A stretch of 64,000 bases of DNA from Aequorivita sp. CIP111184 (GTDB taxonomy: Bacteria > Bacteroidota > Bacteroidia > Flavobacteriales > Flavobacteriaceae). Below are positions 1 through 9,950 of the stretch, in pieces. The DNA is taken from NCBI RefSeq assembly GCF_900489465.1, contig NZ_UEFQ01000020.1, positions 1 to 64,000 on the forward strand. Reading direction: 5' to 3'. Within the stretch, counting starts at the first letter, position 1. Every line of letters begins with the position of its first letter. The notes beneath the pieces are model-generated. The model was not told the DNA's origin. It was given only the letters and a program-made list of their open reading frames with translations, and made no database searches. Made by a program: the position numbers and the translations under genes.

Positions 1-3000
1 ATCCGTTACGCGGATGTTGCCCAGGTCTACGTTGCCTTCGTTGGTTACCTTGAAAGTATAAGCGATAAGATCGCCTACCTCACTGGTACACTCTCCGTTT
101 ACGATTGGATCGTAAACAGAACTCTTAACGATTGCAATCTTAGCCGATTGGCAGATTAAAACAGTTACAGTATTACTAGTAGCAGTATCAACAGCACCCA
201 AAACTGAGTTACCATCTACCTTTGCCGTATTTACAATAGAACCTGCATTTACATCACTTTGTGTTATTATATAAGTTGCAGTATATGTCCAATCTTCACC
301 AATATTTAAAATTCCATCACCATCATCTCCCGAAACATATACAATAGATACTACTGGGTTTGGAGCCAAAAATAATGGGTCAGTTATAACAACATTTGTA
401 ATATCTACATCACCATTGTTACTTACTACAAATTTATAATCTATAGTATTACTTTCTTCAAAAGCAATACAATCTCCTGTTGCACTTGTGCTCGATTTCA
501 CAATCGACATTGCAGCGTTTTGACAAAGATTTACTGTAACTGAATCAGAATTTAAAACTGGATATGAGCCGCCTGTTGTTTGAACTTGTCCATTTACTGT
601 AGCAGTATTTTGAACTTGACCAATTATTATGTCTGGCTGGGTTACAGTATATGAAGCTGTATATACCCAAGTTTCTCCAGCATCCAATACACCTGGATTT
701 ATTGTGTCTCCACCAATAGGACCAGGTAAAGGGTTATTTGTTGGATCAATTAATAAATCTCTTAATTCAACATTAGTTATAGGAGCGTTTCCTGCTGGAT
801 TTGAAACATTAAATGTATAAGTTATAGCTTCTCCAGGAGCAATAGGAGTACATCCTTGCTGATTATTTGGACTTGCTATCTTTTCTAAAATAATTCCACA
901 ATTGTTTATGGTAACCAGAAAGCTATTCTCTGCGTAACAATTCGGATTAGTTCCAGTTTCAGCATAAACATAGATTGTCTGAGTTGCTGTTATTACTGTT
1001 CCCACTGCTATTGGGTTCTGTCCGCCACTACTAGCGAAGTAAGCTCCGTTGGTAAGCGCTGGTAATGTGTAGCTACCACAAGCACTAACATCCGCTGGGT
1101 CGTCAACTACTGGTGTAGCGTTGATGGTAACCAAGAAGCTGTTCTCTGCAGTACAGTTTGGCGTGGTTCCCGTTTCTGCATAAACATAAATAGTCTGTGT
1201 ACTAGTAATACTTGCACCAACTGACAATGGAGTTCCTGTTCCTCCACTTCCAGTGAAATAGTTTCCGTTTGTCAAGGCAGGCAAGATATAGCCATCGCAA
1301 GCAGTAACGTCCGCTGGGTCGTCAGCTATTGGCGTGTTAAGTATTGTAAGTTTTACTGGAGTACGAGTTACACTATAACATTTACTTACAATATCATAAG
1401 ATTCAGCGTAATAAGTTATTGTGCCAACAGTATTCCATGTTGGATCTTGTACTTCAGTACCATTGGTTGGCTGGTCATACCAAGTGATTGTTTGTCCATT
1501 AACCGGCGTAATAGCATCATTGGCATCCAAAGTTTGAATTGGACTTGTCTTACATTGGGTAATATCACCTGTACTTATAGGTGGTGGAATAGCTGCAGGC
1601 TGGGTTATTGTTACACTTTTTTGAACTGTACAACCATTATGATCTGTTACAGTTACATTATAAGTGCCAGCAGTTAAACCAGACTGATCTTGAGATGTTG
1701 GGTTTAATCCACTTCCGTTGTTAGTAGTCCATTCATAAGTATATGGCGTTGATCCGCCAGTAACAGTTAAATCTATAGTACCATTAGCCAGTCCAAAACA
1801 TGTTACATTTTGCTTTGTATAACTTGAGTTTAGATCTGTATTTGTTAATGTAAGCTTTCGCGATGGAGAGGTACAATTCAAATTCGGGTCTGAATTTAGA
1901 TAATATGCGTACCAAACACCGGGAGTTGTTACCGTTGGGTTATTTGGTAATGGACTACTTAAATCTGCATTAGCAGACCATTTTAGGATAGCACCAGCAG
2001 GAGTTGGTGATGTAACAAAAGAATTAAGCTGCACTTGTGTCGGTGTGCAATATGTCTTCTCAGTTACAGAAAGAACTGGAGCATTTGCATAACCTTCTAT
2101 TGATAACCTTAAACCATCAACTAAAACAACTGATCTACCTGGATTTCCAGTTTTATAGAATACTTCAACAGTTGTAGCACTTGGCCCTGCTTTAAATGTA
2201 ATACATCTATTTTCCCAATAAGGGTTAATATTTGTCCATCCACCTGGGTTTTGATTTATGCCAGTTGGTGATGTGGACAATCTTGCTGGAAAATCACTAA
2301 TAGGGTGTTGAACTAAATTCGCATGCGTATAAGTTAGTGGGTCGCTAATTTGAACAGCCCCATTTCTAACACCAAATTGTAAATTTGGAACATATTCGTT
2401 TATAGCTCCTCCTTGATTGTTACTATTCACAGTATTATAACGAGGAATTACTGCAATCTCAAAACATACAGTATAAACTGTATTTGGAGTAACGTTAAGT
2501 GTTTGCCGTATAGCTTCATTTTGAAATGAAAATATAGCAAATCCCCCTCCATCAAATGTTGAAGGCTGAATAATTCCAGGATAAACAACGTTTGCATTTG
2601 TTGTAGAATATGATATATATTGTCCTTCCGACCAATCTACTGTACCGTCATCATTCCAACAGGTATATTTAGCATCAGCTTGGTATTGACCATTGGTACC
2701 ACCAACAGCAGTTCGGAATGTACCTCCATCCACGTCGTCCTTTTCAAAAGACCCACATGTTATTAAATTACATGCACCTACAGTATTAGGACCTTTATTA
2801 CTAGTATTAAAAGCTACTGCTTTTGATCTAGAGCGGAATGTTGCATTGTAGTCCGCAGCTTTTTTATCCAGAGCAGCATTATATTGATCCAAATACGCTT
2901 GGGTATATGGCAATATCACTTCTCCCCCATCACCATTACTTTTTACTTGAGAATATCCATTTGTACCCAAGCAAGCTATTAAAATGAGACCTATTAAAAA

Positions 3001-3042
3001 CCTCTTATCAGAAGTAAATAATTTAGTAATTATTTTAAACAT
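1..3042 (-). CDS. Large secreted adhesin-like repeat protein, 5' part (continues past the left edge)
   Basis: An open frame of 1014 codons starts with ATG at 3042 and runs without a stop to base 1, so the C-terminus is missing. Residues 1 to about 32 form a signal peptide ending in GYSQ. About residues 80-310 look like a globular region typical of Bacteroidota surface proteins. About 404-486 match a SprB-type repeat (TPYTYEW, TAGTYNVTVTD). Residues 568-639 and 640-711 are two 72-residue Ig-like repeats, each with DDPADV, PALTNG and IYVYAETGT. From 711 to the edge come DUF11-type repeats (VTNEGNVDLGNI, NTATVNG). The protein is probably exported and displayed on the surface through the type IX system, with an adhesion or gliding-related role. 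That role is inferred from family knowledge, because the sorting domain lies outside the window. Confidence 0.85.
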   Translation of the reverse strand, partial: MFKIITKLFTSDKRFLIGLILIACLGTNGYSQVKSNGDGGEVILPYTQAYLDQYNAALDKKAADYNATFRSRSKAVAFNTSNKGPNTVGACNLITCGSFEKDDVDGGTFRTAVGGTNGQYQADAKYTCWNDDGTVDWSEGQYISYSTTNANVVYPGIIQPSTFDGGGFAIFSFQNEAIRQTLNVTPNTVYTVCFEIAVIPRYNTVNSNNQGGAINEYVPNLQFGVRNGAVQISDPLTYTHANLVQHPISDFPARLSTSPTGINQNPGGWTNINPYWENRCITFKAGPSATTVEVFYKTGNPGRSVVLVDGLRLSIEGYANAPVLSVTEKTYCTPTQVQLNSFVTSPTPAGAILKWSANADLSSPLPNNPTVTTPGVWYAYYLNSDPNLNCTSPSRKLTLTNTDLNSSYTKQNVTCFGLANGTIDLTVTGGSTPYTYEWTTNNGSGLNPTSQDQSGLTAGTYNVTVTDHNGCTVQKSVTITQPAAIPPPISTGDITQCKTSPIQTLDANDAITPVNGQTITWYDQPTNGTEVQDPTWNTVGTITYYAESYDIVSKCYSVTRTPVKLTILNTPIADDPADVTACDGYILPALTNGNYFTGSGGTGTPLSVGASITSTQTIYVYAETGTTPNCTAENSFLVTINATPVVDDPADVSACGSYTLPALTNGAYFASSGGQNPIAVGTVITATQTIYVYAETGTNPNCYAENSFLVTINNCGIILEKIASPNNQQGCTPIAPGEAITYTFNVSNPAGNAPITNVELRDLLIDPTNNPLPGPIGGDTINPGVLDAGETWVYTASYTVTQPDIIIGQVQNTATVNGQVQTTGGSYPVLNSDSVTVNLCQNAAMSIVKSSTSATGDCIAFEESNTIDYKFVVSNNGDVDITNVVITDPLFLAPNPVVSIVYVSGDDGDGILNIGEDWTYTATYIITQSDVNAGSIVNTAKVDGNSVLGAVDTATSNTVTVLICQSAKIAIVKSSVYDPIVNGECTSEVGDLIAYTFKVTNEGNVDLGNIRVTD

Positions 3043-3113
3043 AAGTTAGAATTTTATTAATACCGATATCTTTTGACAATCCAATAATTGAATATACAAT
3101 CTCAATTAAAGGT

Positions 3114-3121
3114 CAAATATA
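3114..3121 (-). promoter_or_regulatory. Candidate -7 promoter element for the adhesin gene
   Basis: The minus strand reads TATATTTG, which fits the Bacteroidota -7 consensus TAnnTTTG, about 70 bases before the adhesin ATG. No clear -33 TTG is seen. The rest of the 446-bp divergent gap (3043-3488) is AT-rich and holds no recognisable gene. Confidence 0.4.
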
Positions 3122-3460
3122 CAGTGGAAAATCTGTTAAGGAATTACTAATAAACAAGTATTAGTTGAACTGTAAAAAATAGTCGGCAAACGACATAAAT
3201 TGTATGAAAAAACAGTATTTTTTGTAGGAAAAAGACATACGTGTTAATACGTATATATACTGTTTATAAGGCTTTTGAAGATATTTTAGGTAAGAAAAAA
3301 ACTAATGTCTTTTACCAAAGATAAGTATACTTACCAATATATAGCTATATAAGGCAATGTAACAAAGATGATAAATTGTTTTATAAGTAGAGAGAATTAA
3401 AAAAAATAAAGTCATAATTATTTTAGATACTCCCAGCTATATTACTCCACTAACAAACTT

Positions 3461-3468
3461 TATCTTTG
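3461..3468 (+). promoter_or_regulatory. Candidate -7 promoter element for prfC
   Basis: TATCTTTG matches TAnnTTTG and lies 20 bases before the prfC ATG, implying a very short leader. No convincing -33 element was found at the usual spacing. Confidence 0.5.
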
Positions 3469-3488
3469 CCCATATATATAGAAAAAAA

Positions 3489-5090
3489 ATGTCGTTACAA
3501 AAAGAAATAAACCGGCGAAGAACTTTTGGAATCATTAGTCACCCAGATGCTGGAAAGACTACTTTAACCGAAAAATTGCTACTCTTTGGAGGGGCAATAC
3601 AAGAAGCTGGTGCAGTTAAAAACAATAAAATAAAAAAAGGAGCTACCAGCGATTTTATGGAAATTGAGCGTCAACGTGGAATATCTGTGGCTACTTCAGT
3701 TTTAGCGTTTGAATATGAAGGCATAAAAATTAATATTCTCGATACTCCTGGCCACAAGGATTTTGCTGAAGATACTTTTAGAACTTTAACTGCTGTTGAT
3801 AGCGTGATTGTGGTTATTGATGTGGCGAAAGGTGTTGAGGAACAAACTGAAAAATTAGTTGAAGTTTGCCGAATGCGAAACATCCCCATGATTATTTTCA
3901 TCAATAAAATGGATCGTGAAGGAAAAGATGCTTTCGAATTGTTGGATGAAATCGAGCAAAAACTAAATCTACGTGTTACACCGCTAAGTTTCCCAATTGG
4001 AATGGGTTATGATTTTAAGGGAATATATAATGTTTGGGAAAAGAACGTAAACCTATTTAGTGGCGATAGCAGAAAAAATATTGAAGAAACCATTGAAATT
4101 GAAGACGTAAGCAGTCCAGAATTGCAAAAACTGATTGGCGAAAAACCTGCCAAAACGCTCCGAGAGGAACTTGAATTAGTCTATGAAGTTTATCCAGATT
4201 TTGACCGACAAGAATATTTGGACGGGAAACTTCAGCCTGTATTCTTTGGATCTGCTCTTAATAATTTTGGAGTGCGAGAGCTATTAGACTGTTTTGTTGA
4301 AATAGCCCCTACCCCACGCCCAAAGGAAAGCAGCACACGTTTGGTGAAGCCGGACGAAAAGGAATTTTCAGGTTTCGTCTTTAAAATTCATGCCAATATG
4401 GACCCAAAGCATCGTGATCGTTTGGCGTTCGTTAAAATTGTTTCCGGAACTTTTGAAAGAAACTCACCCTATCTGCATGTACGCAATGGAAAGAAATTGA
4501 AATTCTCTAGTCCGAACGCTTTCTTTGCCGAAAAGAAACAGATAGTGGACACCTCATATCCTGGCGATATAGTGGGACTTCACGACACTGGGAACTTTAA
4601 AATTGGTGATACGCTTACCGAAGGTGAAGAAATGCAATATAAAGGTGTTCCAAGCTTTTCCCCAGAACACTTTAAATACATCAACAATGCAGACCCAATG
4701 AAGAGCAAACAGCTTGAAAAGGGTATAGACCAATTGATGGATGAAGGGGTGGCTCAACTTTTTACTTTGGAGCTCAACGGAAGGAAAGTGATTGGAACTG
4801 TGGGTGCGCTCCAGTTTGAAGTTATTCAATATAGATTAGAGCACGAATACGGTGCTAAATGTAGCTATGAGAATCTGAATGTACATAAAGCCTGCTGGGT
4901 TGAAGCAAAAGATCCTAAAAGTGAAGAGTTTGCAGATTTCAAAAGAGTTAAATCCAAATTTTTGGCGAAAGATAAACGGGGACAATTGGTATTCTTTGCT
5001 GATTCATCATTCACACTTCAAATGACGCAATCAAAATATCCCAACGTTAAGTTTCACTTTGTTAGTGAGTTTGAAAAAGCTAAAAACTGA
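3489..5090 (+). CDS. prfC: Peptide chain release factor 3 (RF3)
   Basis: A 533-residue translational GTPase that recycles RF1/RF2 from the ribosome after termination. The G1 motif SHPDAGKT is at residues 17-24, the G3 motif DTPGH at 85-89 and the G4 motif NKMD at 139-142. The switch-I region [10 protein letters not shown] is typical of RF3 and distinguishes it from EF-G. Length matches the family (about 530). It stands alone on the plus strand between the divergent adhesin gene and the convergent DUF3467/rpoC block, with its own TAnnTTTG promoter and a shared hairpin terminator. Confidence 0.97.
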   Translation: MSLQKEINRRRTFGIISHPDAGKTTLTEKLLLFGGAIQEAGAVKNNKIKKGATSDFMEIERQRGISVATSVLAFEYEGIKINILDTPGHKDFAEDTFRTLTAVDSVIVVIDVAKGVEEQTEKLVEVCRMRNIPMIIFINKMDREGKDAFELLDEIEQKLNLRVTPLSFPIGMGYDFKGIYNVWEKNVNLFSGDSRKNIEETIEIEDVSSPELQKLIGEKPAKTLREELELVYEVYPDFDRQEYLDGKLQPVFFGSALNNFGVRELLDCFVEIAPTPRPKESSTRLVKPDEKEFSGFVFKIHANMDPKHRDRLAFVKIVSGTFERNSPYLHVRNGKKLKFSSPNAFFAEKKQIVDTSYPGDIVGLHDTGNFKIGDTLTEGEEMQYKGVPSFSPEHFKYINNADPMKSKQLEKGIDQLMDEGVAQLFTLELNGRKVIGTVGALQFEVIQYRLEHEYGAKCSYENLNVHKACWVEAKDPKSEEFADFKRVKSKFLAKDKRGQLVFFADSSFTLQMTQSKYPNVKFHFVSEFEKAKN

Positions 5091-5105
5091 AAAATTATTT
5101 AAAAT

Positions 5106-5135
5106 AAAAAAGCCCTGCAAATGCAGGGCTTTTTT
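5106..5135. terminator. Bidirectional rho-independent terminator between prfC and the DUF3467 gene
   Basis: AGCCCTGC at 5111-5118 pairs with GCAGGGCT at 5123-5130 around an AAAT loop. An A-run precedes the stem and a T-run follows it, so the hairpin can end transcription from either side. The two flanking genes are convergent. Confidence 0.9.
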
Positions 5136-5139
5136 ATTT

Positions 5140-5460
5140 CTATGCTTCGCCTGTTGGGCCGAAGTTTAATGGAATAGGCGGTTGCTCATAATCCTTAATT
5201 TCTCCGTGGGCGTTTTCAAATCTTTTTACATTGTCATTCAAAGCCTTTAGAAATCTTTTGGCATGCTGTGGCGTCAAAATAATTCTTGACTTCACTTTGC
5301 TTTTTGGAATTCCGGGCATAATGGTTACAAAATCCACTACAAATTCAGAAACTGAATGGTTGATGATGGCCAAATTGCTATAAATGCCTTGTGCCACAGC
5401 TTCATCCAACTCAATGTTTATCTGTCCTTGCTTGGGTTGTTCTTTTTTTTGATCTGCCAT
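5140..5460 (-). CDS. DUF3467 family protein
   Basis: A 106-residue acidic protein of the DUF3467 family, which has no established function. Recognisable parts are the GQINIELDE strand, an SVSEFVVDFVTIMPG core and an SRIILTPQHAKRFLKAL helix. It lies downstream of rpoC on the same strand, a position common for this family in Bacteroidota. A strong hairpin separates the two genes, so it may be expressed by read-through or from an unseen promoter in the 98-bp gap. Confidence 0.85.
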   Translation of the reverse strand: MADQKKEQPKQGQINIELDEAVAQGIYSNLAIINHSVSEFVVDFVTIMPGIPKSKVKSRIILTPQHAKRFLKALNDNVKRFENAHGEIKDYEQPPIPLNFGPTGEA

Positions 5461-5523
5461 TCTATATGTTAGATTTTAAATATTAGACTTGTATTTTCAT
5501 TTTAAAAAATAAGCCTAAAAAGA

Positions 5524-5551
5524 AAAGGTGCGTTTTGGAAAACGCACCTTT
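5524..5551 (-). terminator. Hairpin terminator after rpoC
   Basis: A 13-bp perfect stem, AAAGGTGCGTTTT at 5524-5536 with AAAACGCACCTTT at 5539-5551, has a two-base loop. On the minus strand it is followed by a TTTTCTTTTT tract. It sits 8 bases after the rpoC stop codon and should end the long rplK-rpoC transcript. Confidence 0.85.
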
Positions 5552-5558
5552 TTCAATA

Positions 5559-8500
5559 TTAATTATAATTTACTTCTTGCTTTACGCGGTTCATTTCCTC
5601 GAGCTCTTCTTTAGAACCTACAATTATAGTATCATATCTACGCATACCTGTTCCGGCTGGTATTTTATGCCCTACAATTACATTCTCTTTCAAGCCTTCC
5701 AAGGTATCAACTTTACCCGCAACAGCAGCTTCGTTCAATACTTTGGTTGTTTCCTGGAAGGAAGCCGCAGAGATGAATGATTTAGTCTGTAACGACGCTC
5801 TCGTAATACCCTGAAGTACTGGAGTAGCCGTTGCTGTAATCACATCACGTGCTTCTGCAAGTACTTTATCGTTTCTTCTCAACAAAGAGTTTTCATCACG
5901 AAGTGTACGTGGAGAAAGTATCTGACCTTCTTTCAAGTTTTCAGAATCACCGGCGTTTGTAACAACCTTCATTCCAAAAATTTTGTCGTTTTCTTCGATG
6001 AAATCATCTTTATGAGCTAATTGATCTTCAAGGAAAGTAGTATCTCCCGGATCTTGGATTCTAACCTTACGCATCATTTGACGAACAACAACTTCAAAAT
6101 GCTTGTCGTTAATCTTCACCCCTTGCAGACGGTAAACCTCCTGAACTTCGTTCACAAGATATTGCTGTACTGCTGAAGGTCCTTTAATACGAAGAATGTC
6201 TTCTGGTGTAATGGAACCATCGGAAAGTGGCATACCTGCACGAACGTAATCATTTTCTTGAACTAGAATCTGGTTACTTAATTTCACCAAATACTTTTTC
6301 AATTCGCCCAATTTGGACTCAACGATAATTTCGCGATTACCACGTTTAATTTTTCCGAAAGAAACTACACCGTCAATCTCACTAACTACCGCTGGGTTTG
6401 AAGGGTTACGTGCTTCAAAAAGCTCAGTAACACGTGGAAGACCTCCCGTAATATCACCCGATTTCGCAGATTTACGTGGAATTTTTACCAGTACTTTACC
6501 AATCTTAATTTTGTCGCCATCGTCCACCATCAAGTGAGCTCCAACAGGCAAGTTATAGCTTCGTATAACTTCGTCTTTCTTCCCTAATATTTGAAGGGTT
6601 GGAATACGTTTTTTATCTCTTGATTCAGAAATTACCTTTTCCTGGAAACCAGTTTGCTCATCGATTTCAACTTGAAAGGTCATACCTTGAACAATGTTCT
6701 CGTATTTAATCTTTCCAGCAAATTCTGAAATAATTACACCGTTATATGGATCCCAAGAACAAACAATATCTCCAGCATTTAAGCTGTCGCCATCTTTCAC
6801 ATACAGTGTTGAACCGTAAGGAATGTTGTTGGTACTAAGTGTAATTCCTGTTTTCTTATCGGTAAGTTTAATTTCTGAAGTACGGGAGATAACAATATCA
6901 ACCGTTTTTCCTTGATTGTCCTCACCTTTAACGGTTTTAAGATCTTCAATCTCAGCTTTACCATCAAATTTAACAACCAATTTATTCTCTTCGGAAATGT
7001 TACCTGCAATACCTCCCACGTGGAACGTACGAAGTGTAAGCTGAGTTCCCGGCTCACCAATTGATTGTGCTGCAACAACACCAACAGCTTCACCACGCTG
7101 AACCATTTTATTGGTAGCAAGGTTACGTCCGTAACATTGTGAACAGATTCCTTGTTTTGCCTCACACGTAAGTGCAGAACGAACTTCTACGCTTTCCAAT
7201 GGAGATGCTGCAATAGCATCTGCAATTTCTTCGTAAATATGTTCGCCAGAAGCAACAAGCAATTCTTTAGTCAATGGATTAACCACATCGTTAAGTGCAG
7301 TACGCCCAACAATTCTATCGCGAAGTGTTTCAACAATCTCTTCGTTTTTCTTTAAAGCCGAAACTTCAATTCCACGAAGGGTGTAACAATCTTCTATATT
7401 AATAATAACGTCTTGTGAAACATCCACCAAACGACGTGTTAGGTAACCTGCATCTGCTGTTTTAAGAGCCGTATCCGCAAGACCTTTACGCGCACCGTGA
7501 GTAGAAATAAAGTACTCAAGAATTGAAAGACCTTCCTTAAAGTTAGAAAGAATCGGGTTTTCAATAATTTCGCCTCCACCTGAGTTTGATTTTTTAGGTT
7601 TTGCCATCAATCCACGCATACCAGTTAACTGGCGAATTTGTTCCTTAGAACCCCTCGCACCAGAATCAAGCATCATATACACAGAATTGAAACCTTGCTG
7701 ATCTTCACGAATACGTTTCATAGAAAGCTCCGTAAGTTCAGCGTTGGTTGCAGTCCAAATATCAATTACTTGGTTGTAACGTTCGTTGTTTGTAATAAGA
7801 CCCATGTTGTAGCTGTTGATAATACCATCCACTTGGGTGTTGGCACTGTCAATCATACTTTGTTTTTCAGCAGGGATAATAATATCACCAAGACTGAAAG
7901 ACAATCCGCCTTCAAAAGCGAATTTATAACCAAGGGTTTTAATTTCATCAAGGAAAGCTGCAGTAACAGGAACTGAAGTTACCTTCAAAATTCCACCAAT
8001 AATATCACGAAGTGACTTTTTAGTCAAAACTTCGTTGATGTATCCAGCAGCTTCAGGAACTTTCTCGTTAAAGATTACTCTTCCTAAAGTTGTGGTTATG
8101 ATTTGTTTTACCAGTTCACGTTTATCGTTAAAGTCTGTAGTACGAATTCTTATTTCAGCATTCAAGTCTACCATCCCTTCATTGTAGGCGATAATAGCTT
8201 CTTCAGCTGAATAAAAAGTTAGTCCTTCACCTTTCACTTTTACATCTGCAGTAGACTTTCTAAGTTTGGTCATATAGTACAGACCCAAAACCATATCCTG
8301 AGAAGGAACAGCAACCGGCGAACCGTTTGCAGGGTTCAAAATGTTATGTGAAGCAAGCATCAAAAGTTGACATTCCAAAATTGCCTCTGGCCCTAATGGA
8401 AGGTGAACAGCCATCTGGTCACCATCAAAATCCGCGTTAAAAGCGGTACATACCAATGGGTGCAATTGGATTGCTTTTCCTTCAATTAATTTAGGCTGGA

Positions 8501-9860
8501 AAGCTTGAATACCCAATCTGTGCAAAGTTGGGGCCCGGTTAAGCATAACTGGGTGACCTTTCAATACATTTTCAAGAATATCCCAAACTACTGGCTCTTT
8601 CTTATCTATAATTTTCTTTGCAGATTTTACAGTTTTTACAATTCCTCTTTCAATCAATTTACGGATTACGAAAGGTTTGTAAAGTTCGGCAGCCATATCT
8701 TTTGGAATACCGCATTCGAACAATTTCAATTCCGGTCCAACAACGATTACCGAACGAGCCGAATAATCCACACGCTTACCAAGCAAGTTTTGACGGAAAC
8801 GACCTTGTTTACCTTTTAATGAATCTGAAAGGGATTTCAACGGACGGTTGCTATCAGTTTTTACTGCGGAAGATTTACGTGTGTTATCAAACAATGAATC
8901 TACTGATTCCTGAAGCATACGTTTTTCGTTACGAAGAATAACTTCTGGAGCTTTAATCTCCATCAATCGCTTCAAACGGTTATTACGTATAATTACACGA
9001 CGGTATAAATCGTTCAAATCTGAAGTTGCGAAACGGCCACCATCAAGCGGCACCAATGGACGTAATTCTGGTGGAATAACCGGAACTACTTTCATAATCA
9101 TCCACTCGGCTTTGTTCTCGCGGTTTTTGTTTGAATCACGAAGTGCTTCCACAACTTGAAGACGTTTCAAGGCTTCTGTTTTACGTTGCTTTGAAGTTTC
9201 GTTGTTTGCTTTATGACGAAGGTTGTATGAAAGGGTGTCCAAATTGATTCTTTGTAAAAGATCAATTAAACACTCTGCACCCATCTTCGCGATGAATTTG
9301 TTTGGATCGCTTTCATCCAAATATTGGTTTTCCTGTGGAATTGAATCAAGAATTGCAAGATATTCCTCTTCAGTAAGGAAGTCCATTTTCTTAACGTTTT
9401 CACCACCTTCGTACTTTGCAATACCTGGCTGAATTACTACATAACGCTCGTAGTAAATTATCATATCCAATTTCTTGGAAGGCAACCCCAAAAGGTAACC
9501 AATCTTGTTTGGAAGACTACGGAAGTACCAAATGTGTGCCACAGGAACTACCAAATTGATATGCCCCACACGGTCACGACGTACTTTTTTCTCCGTTACT
9601 TCCACACCACAACGGTCACAAACAATACCTTTGTAGCGGATTCTTTTATATTTACCACAGGCACATTCGTAATCCTTTACCGGACCAAAAATGCGCTCAC
9701 AGAAAAGACCGTCACGCTCTGGTTTGTGCGTACGGTAGTTTATTGTTTCGGGTTTTAAAACTTCACCACGTGATTCCGCCAAAATGGATTCAGGGGAAGC
9801 CAAACCAATAGAAATCTTGTCAAATTTCTGTACTGTGTTTTCTTTATTTCTGTTCATCAT
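5559..9860 (-). CDS. rpoC: DNA-directed RNA polymerase subunit beta'
   Basis: The 1433-residue beta' subunit of RNA polymerase. The N-terminal zinc site uses C66, C68, C81 and C84. The catalytic magnesium motif NADFDGD is at residues 475-481. A second cysteine cluster ([11 protein letters not shown]) lies in the middle, and trigger-loop and C-terminal segments are present. Length and architecture are normal for Bacteroidota. It follows rpoB after a 90-bp gap holding two hairpins. The chosen ATG at 9860 gives MMNRNKENT; the second Met is equally possible. Confidence 0.98.
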   Translation of the reverse strand: MMNRNKENTVQKFDKISIGLASPESILAESRGEVLKPETINYRTHKPERDGLFCERIFGPVKDYECACGKYKRIRYKGIVCDRCGVEVTEKKVRRDRVGHINLVVPVAHIWYFRSLPNKIGYLLGLPSKKLDMIIYYERYVVIQPGIAKYEGGENVKKMDFLTEEEYLAILDSIPQENQYLDESDPNKFIAKMGAECLIDLLQRINLDTLSYNLRHKANNETSKQRKTEALKRLQVVEALRDSNKNRENKAEWMIMKVVPVIPPELRPLVPLDGGRFATSDLNDLYRRVIIRNNRLKRLMEIKAPEVILRNEKRMLQESVDSLFDNTRKSSAVKTDSNRPLKSLSDSLKGKQGRFRQNLLGKRVDYSARSVIVVGPELKLFECGIPKDMAAELYKPFVIRKLIERGIVKTVKSAKKIIDKKEPVVWDILENVLKGHPVMLNRAPTLHRLGIQAFQPKLIEGKAIQLHPLVCTAFNADFDGDQMAVHLPLGPEAILECQLLMLASHNILNPANGSPVAVPSQDMVLGLYYMTKLRKSTADVKVKGEGLTFYSAEEAIIAYNEGMVDLNAEIRIRTTDFNDKRELVKQIITTTLGRVIFNEKVPEAAGYINEVLTKKSLRDIIGGILKVTSVPVTAAFLDEIKTLGYKFAFEGGLSFSLGDIIIPAEKQSMIDSANTQVDGIINSYNMGLITNNERYNQVIDIWTATNAELTELSMKRIREDQQGFNSVYMMLDSGARGSKEQIRQLTGMRGLMAKPKKSNSGGGEIIENPILSNFKEGLSILEYFISTHGARKGLADTALKTADAGYLTRRLVDVSQDVIINIEDCYTLRGIEVSALKKNEEIVETLRDRIVGRTALNDVVNPLTKELLVASGEHIYEEIADAIAASPLESVEVRSALTCEAKQGICSQCYGRNLATNKMVQRGEAVGVVAAQSIGEPGTQLTLRTFHVGGIAGNISEENKLVVKFDGKAEIEDLKTVKGEDNQGKTVDIVISRTSEIKLTDKKTGITLSTNNIPYGSTLYVKDGDSLNAGDIVCSWDPYNGVIISEFAGKIKYENIVQGMTFQVEIDEQTGFQEKVISESRDKKRIPTLQILGKKDEVIRSYNLPVGAHLMVDDGDKIKIGKVLVKIPRKSAKSGDITGGLPRVTELFEARNPSNPAVVSEIDGVVSFGKIKRGNREIIVESKLGELKKYLVKLSNQILVQENDYVRAGMPLSDGSITPEDILRIKGPSAVQQYLVNEVQEVYRLQGVKINDKHFEVVVRQMMRKVRIQDPGDTTFLEDQLAHKDDFIEENDKIFGMKVVTNAGDSENLKEGQILSPRTLRDENSLLRRNDKVLAEARDVITATATPVLQGITRASLQTKSFISAASFQETTKVLNEAAVAGKVDTLEGLKENVIVGHKIPAGTGMRRYDTIIVGSKEELEEMNRVKQEVNYN

Positions 9861-9886
9861 GTTGAAAAAAAATTAATTTTTTTTTG

Positions 9887-9903
9887 GGGTACGCAATGTA
9901 CCC
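9887..9903 (-). other. Small hairpin in the rpoB-rpoC gap
   Basis: GGGTAC at 9887-9892 pairs with GTACCC at 9898-9903 around a 5-base loop, directly before an A/T homopolymer run leading into rpoC. Together with the neighbouring palindrome it fills most of the gap. No function is known; mRNA processing or attenuation is possible. Confidence 0.5.
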
Positions 9904-9906
9904 ATT

Positions 9907-9934
9907 GTAGGCGCGCGATTAATCGCGCGCCTAC
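9907..9934. repeat. Perfect 28-bp GC-rich palindrome between rpoB and rpoC
   Basis: GTAGGCGCGCGATT at 9907-9920 is followed immediately by its exact reverse complement at 9921-9934. The arms are strikingly GC-rich for this AT-rich genome. In RNA it would form a very stable hairpin between the two largest polymerase genes. The shape recalls dispersed REP-like palindromes, but no second copy was noticed in this window. Confidence 0.85.
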
Positions 9935-9950
9935 CGGCACCGCCTTTCGG

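Noticed and set aside
7638-7976. Open frames of 70-140 codons antisense to rpoC and rpoB
   Set aside because: They mirror highly conserved coding sequence, have no family features and no promoters; they are by-products of codon use.
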